A DNA stretch of 7,500 bases, from NCBI GenBank assembly GCA_015662785.1, contig DQTM01000027.1:1-7500 (forward strand). Reading direction: 5' to 3'. Position numbers and translations under genes: made by a program. A model generated the notes under the pieces. That model ran no database searches. It was not told the origin of the DNA and saw nothing but the letters and a program-made list of their open reading frames with translations. The stretch's first letter is position 1; every line of letters begins with the position of its first letter. This stretch comes from Sulfurospirillum arcachonense (lineage in GTDB: Bacteria > Campylobacterota > Campylobacteria > Campylobacterales > Sulfurospirillaceae). Of the stretch, positions 6,172-7,500 are shown one piece after another.

Positions 6172-7500
6172 TTGTCTAAAAGTTCAGATTTAACCAAAGG
6201 TTGTATAAAAAATCATTTAAGAAATATCGCTATACCATCAAGTATAGGGTATTTCTTTCATACAATGTTCAACGTAACTGATACTTTTTTTGCTGGTGAA
6301 ATTTCAACTCAAGCTTTAGCTTCACTCTCACTTACTTTTTCTATATTTTTTATCATTATTGCAGTTGCTGGTGGTATGGGCCAAGGTGTTACTGCTCTTA
6401 TAGGAAATGCTATAGGGAAGAAGAAAATAGATGATGCAAAACAGATAATTCTTCATGTTCTATTTTTTGCCATATCTATTGCTATTATCATAACAACTAT
6501 AGGATATCTTAGTGCACCATTTTTGATGGGAATTTTAGGAGCACAAGGTGAATACCTTAAAGAAGCACTTTCATACATAAACATCATTCTTTTTGGAGCT
6601 ATATTTTATGTTGGAGTGTTTTTTACCAATGCAATGCTAACCTCTTTAGGAAATACAAAAGCTTTTAGGAACTTTTTAGTTATAGGCTTTTTCCTAAATA
6701 TTATCCTAGATTTTTGGTTCATAAAAGGTGGCTTGGGAATAGAACCTATGGGAGTACGTGGTATCGCTTATGCTACTATTATCATAGAATTTTTAGGTTT
6801 TGTATATCTTTTTTCTGTTCTTAAAAAAACTTATCTACTTCAAAATCTTCCTACATTTAGATTTGATAAACAGATAATTTTTTCATTTTTTAAACAAGGG
6901 ACTCCTCCTACAATTAACATGTTACTTATGGCTCTTGGTATGTTTATCATCACTTACTATATATCTGATTTTGGGCAACATGTTGTAGCTGCTTATGGGA
7001 TTGCTATTAGAATTGAGCAGATATTTTTACTTCCTAGTATTGGTATTAATGTTGCTGTTTTGGCAATAGTATCTCAAAACAATGGTGCTGGGTTGTACGA
7101 AAGAGTTAAAGAAAGTGTTATTTATGCTCAAAAAGTTGGTTTTATTTTATGGATAATTGGTATGCTTTCACTCTTTGCTTTTGGAGAGTTTCTGATGGGG
7201 CTTTTTACAGATGATGTCTTAGTAATCGAAGCTGGTTTGAGTTATCTATATGCAGCTGCTACGTCACTATATGCCTATGTATTAGTTTTTATAAATATCT
7301 CATTTCTTCAAGGCATAAAAAAACCAGCACTCTTAGTCTTTCTAAGTCTTTTTAGACAGCTTTTAGTACCGGTTGTTGTATTTAGTCTATTTGCTTACTA
7401 TAAACTGTCACTTGAGTTTTATTGGTGGGGGCTTGTTACTTTTATTTGGTTATCTGCTCTATTTATAGTCTGGTATGCAAAACGTAAATTCAGTGAGATA
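6172..7500 (+). CDS. MATE-family multidrug/Na+ or H+ antiport exporter (3' end outside the window)
   Basis: Inner-membrane exporter of the MATE (DinF/NorM) superfamily; 443 codons are visible, close to the usual 440-460, so little is missing beyond the right edge. Family features: the N-terminal block IAIPSSIGYFFHTMFNVTDT followed by FFAG (19-42), the loop GVTALIGNAIGKKKIDDA after TM2 and its counterpart in the second half, VSQNNGAGLYERVKES (300-315), showing the internal duplication; LTSLGNTKAFRN (156-167); and FLQGIKKP (378-385). About twelve hydrophobic segments fit. The start is TTG 6172, immediately after the MCP stop and in the same frame. The next in-frame ATG (6265) would delete the conserved N-terminus and cut TM1, so it is rejected. 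No clear Shine-Dalgarno precedes the TTG, so translation probably depends on ribosomes finishing the MCP gene. Substrate and coupling ion cannot be read from the sequence. Confidence 0.9.
   Translation, partial: MSKSSDLTKGCIKNHLRNIAIPSSIGYFFHTMFNVTDTFFAGEISTQALASLSLTFSIFFIIIAVAGGMGQGVTALIGNAIGKKKIDDAKQIILHVLFFAISIAIIITTIGYLSAPFLMGILGAQGEYLKEALSYINIILFGAIFYVGVFFTNAMLTSLGNTKAFRNFLVIGFFLNIILDFWFIKGGLGIEPMGVRGIAYATIIIEFLGFVYLFSVLKKTYLLQNLPTFRFDKQIIFSFFKQGTPPTINMLLMALGMFIITYYISDFGQHVVAAYGIAIRIEQIFLLPSIGINVAVLAIVSQNNGAGLYERVKESVIYAQKVGFILWIIGMLSLFAFGEFLMGLFTDDVLVIEAGLSYLYAAATSLYAYVLVFINISFLQGIKKPALLVFLSLFRQLLVPVVVFSLFAYYKLSLEFYWWGLVTFIWLSALFIVWYAKRKFSEI

Noticed and set aside
6190..6202. AACC-AAA-GGTT inverted repeat just after the MCP stop
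   Set aside because: A four-base stem with no following T-run inside the MATE coding region is not a terminator.
6265..6267. ATG 6265 as the start of the MATE exporter
   Set aside because: It would remove the conserved N-terminal segment and half of the first membrane helix.
1..7500. Mobile elements, CRISPR arrays, tRNA/rRNA genes, defence or toxin-antitoxin systems
   Set aside because: Nothing in either strand showed terminal repeats, spaced direct repeats, cloverleaf-like sequence or relevant protein motifs; nearly all bases are accounted for by the listed genes.

Overview
The window reads as ordinary chromosomal sequence from an AT-rich Campylobacterota (epsilonproteobacterial) genome, most like Sulfurimonas or a relative. 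The basis is the codon use, the AT richness, the tightly packed same-strand genes, and the apt / pepA / ychF neighbourhood, which I recall from Campylobacter jejuni with a different gene between apt and pepA. The genus is an inference; no rRNA or other marker gene is present.

Layout: every gene is on the + strand and there is almost no non-coding DNA. Bases 3-146 hold the C-terminus of a coiled-coil protein that runs in from the left. Bases 146-229 may encode a 27-residue single-pass membrane protein with a GTG start that overlaps the preceding stop by one base. Next come apt (adenine phosphoribosyltransferase, 241-795), trpB (tryptophan synthase beta chain, 795-2009), pepA (leucyl aminopeptidase, 2011-3471) and ychF (OLA1-type ATPase, 3471-4571). 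They are joined by 1-base overlaps (TAATG) or a 1-base gap, so these four are very probably co-transcribed and translationally coupled. After 19 bases with no terminator comes a membrane chemoreceptor with a PilJ/NarX-like periplasmic sensor (4591-6171). Directly after its stop codon, and in the same frame, a MATE-family exporter begins with TTG (6172) and runs off the right edge.

Function: the first four genes are housekeeping (purine salvage, the last step of tryptophan synthesis, peptide turnover, ribosome-associated ATPase). They share a transcript rather than a pathway. The chemoreceptor and exporter look like an accessory pair attached to the 3' end of this operon.

I found no mobile element, CRISPR array, RNA gene, phage gene, toxin-antitoxin pair or other sign of an undescribed system. 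The points most worth checking are the MCP-TAA-TTG-MATE junction, the ligand class of the chemoreceptor, the tiny membrane ORF before apt, and the isolated trpB.
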